Of a stretch of 64,000 nucleotides of DNA, positions 62,277 to 64,000 are shown piece after piece (the stretch's first letter is position 1; every line of letters begins with the position of its first letter). The stretch spans positions 2,976,001 through 3,040,000 of the forward strand of contig CM052357.1 of assembly GCA_028551475.1 (NCBI GenBank). The letters run 5' to 3'. The position numbers and the translations under genes are program-made. A model generated the notes under the pieces. The model was not told the DNA's origin. It saw nothing but the letters and a program-made list of their open reading frames with translations, and did not search any database. Source of the DNA: Casuarina equisetifolia. Its lineage: Eukaryota > Streptophyta > Magnoliopsida > Fagales > Casuarinaceae.

Positions 62277-64000
62277 TGGTATTTGAGACTAGCCTAGTCT
62301 AATTCACTTTCACCTTTCCCTTCCAATTTTTTTTTTCTTTCCCAGAGTTGTTCGAACACCTCTCTACTATGTTTTTTTTTCTTTTTCCATAAACACCCTT
62401 ATTGCTTTTCTTATTTCCACCTATACCCCCATTAACCCTAGCCTCCCCTCTTTTTAATTTTTCCAAAAATACCCTTACCCTCTTTTTAAATCATCAAATT
62501 GATACCTGAAACCCTAGCCACTGTCTCATCTCTCCCAATCACCGTGCTTTGCCACATCCATGGCTTCTTTTATAAAAAATCATCTTCATTCCACTGTCGA
62601 TTCTTCCACTGTCCCTGTTGCCACCTTCGTTAATGACTTGTATTACCTTTTGGCATTTGATTTGCAAGCTAGATCAATTGTTCCCTATTGCTTAGTCAAG
62701 GAATCCAACTATGCGCTTTGAGTTTCTTAAGTGTACATAATTTGCATAGCTTAAAATAAGTTGGGTTTCCTCATCGGTAAACTTACCCGACTGACTAGCG
62801 ACCCTAACAAGATTGCTCACTAGGATTATGCATAGGCTACTGTGAAATCTTGGCTCATCAATTCTATCAAATGTTCTTTGGAGTGACTTATCTTGCGCAT
62901 GAAGTACATGTCCGAGATTTAGGAGCTCTTCTAGGAATCATTTGGGAAGGTGTTTGGAACCCAACATTATGCACTTCGTCAAGCTATTTTGGATTGCTAC
63001 CTTGCTACTTGTTGCACAACCATTAAGCTCATTGATTCTTTATATGATTGGAGGATCTTTAGAGTGATCTTGAGATCCAAGAGCTTGCGATTCGCTATGA
63101 TTGTGGCCTTTGTACTTGCAAAATCAATGATTGTCTCCTTGCTCACGAACAAGACGATCGTTCTATGAAATTTCTCATAGGTCTTCCTAAAGAGTTTCAA
63201 AATTTGTGTACATAAATTCTATCACACAATTCATTACCTTCCTTAGAGAGAACATATGCTCTCTCCAAATAGGAAGTTCACCAACACAGTGGCATGTTTG
63301 TCGGTGACATGGTTGACTTTTCTAGCTTGCGCCTCCCTTCTAGCTTTGATGATTCTTAATTGTGGCTTGACCAGTCCTTTAGTTGGATTGGGTCATGCTC
63401 CTTATAAGTCCCTAAGGAGGGCTAGTCCCGTAAACCTAGTGTGGCCCAACCTAGTGGGCTCACATAACTTGTGTTTGCTAGGCCTTCCTTTGACTTGTAA
63501 TTTTGCATTCATTGCAATTGCTTAAGTCACATTTGTGAAGCCTAGTTTTTGTTAGGGGGCTATCCTATTGGTTGGAAGTCTAAAGGTTAAAGTGGTTCTA
63601 ATCGTAAGTGATCCAATGGATTTAGGCCTACCACCTATAATAATATTATTGATGGGTTAGGCCTTTCTCAACCTACTAATTTTGGACCTCACTTTGGACC
63701 CCTCTTTTATTGTGGGCTGTAGTATTACATTTTTGGGCCTCACCTTTTATGCTCTTAGTTATGTTTTTGATGCCTTTACCAGACTCACTTTGACTCCTAA
63801 TCAACATGCCAAATTGCTCACCATGCTTAATTAGGCAGGCCCTACTAATTCCTCTGTCAATTTTATAGGTTTTTCTTTACCTTATTCTCCCATTAATTTC
63901 AATTAGATTATTGATTCCAGGGCTAGTGAGCACATCACATGTGATTTAGGTTTTTTAAATTCAAGTTATCCATATGCTTTACCAATTTTTATTTGATTAC
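62069..64000 (+). mobile_element. Decayed Ty1/copia element, running off the window
   Basis: A 208-bp LTR (62069-62276) with TG...CA ends is followed by TGGTATTTGAGAC, a degenerate initiator tRNA-Met primer-binding site. The interior carries gag-like fragments in shifting frames (about 62560-63260) and, at 63905-63995, a protease-like stretch resembling IDSGASEHIT. Many stops and frameshifts make it inactive. The frame at 62950-63168 is only a fragment. The 3' LTR and target duplication would lie beyond the window. Confidence 0.8.

Noticed and set aside
1-64000. CRISPR arrays, phage defence islands, biosynthetic gene clusters, rRNA genes
   Set aside because: Both strands were read for spaced repeats, operon-like gene packing and conserved rRNA sequence; none is present, and the window is plainly plant nuclear DNA.

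Overview
The window is nuclear DNA of a flowering plant, most likely a woody core eudicot; I cannot name the species. The genes have GT-AG introns and AT-rich intergenic DNA, and the window carries a TIR-type NBS gene relic, LTR retrotransposons and chloroplast/peroxisome-type genes. I found no bacterial system, CRISPR array or new multigene system. The value of the window is in its gene models, duplications and transposon history.

Layout. 0-11 kb: a four-exon GDSL esterase/lipase gene (2367-5021, +) lies between two diverged copies (1-1675 and 7112-11025) of the DNA that follows a KH gene. 11-16.6 kb: a seven-coding-exon, five-KH-domain RNA-binding protein gene (-). 17.2-18.9 kb: NAA38, the LSM-like NatC subunit (+), divergent from the KH gene. 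20-25 kb: DEG5, a thylakoid-lumen Deg protease with eight exons (-). 25.6-27.7 kb: a decayed, internally deleted Ty1/copia element (+). 28.7-35.9 and 36.5-44.9 kb: two tandem copies of a 7-8 kb segment, each with one intact DUF4408/DUF761-like membrane protein gene (-). 46.8-52.3 kb: a young, structurally complete Ty1/copia element (-) with nearly identical 689-bp LTRs, a perfect 5-bp target duplication and three in-frame stops. 53.1-57.2 kb: a glycolate-oxidase-like (S)-2-hydroxy-acid oxidase gene (+) that looks like a pseudogene and has a TRIM element in an intron. 57.2-60.4 kb: repetitive non-coding DNA with a foldback. 60.4-62.1 kb: a broken TIR-NBS gene (+), cut off by the LTR of another decayed copia element that runs out of the window.

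The intact genes act separately: RNA binding (KH), co-translational N-terminal acetylation (NAA38), photosystem II repair (DEG5), extracellular ester hydrolysis (GDSL) and an unknown membrane role (DUF4408 pair). I see no functional cluster. Exon boundaries were inferred by hand from reading-frame continuity, GT/AG sites and family resemblance; there is no transcript evidence.
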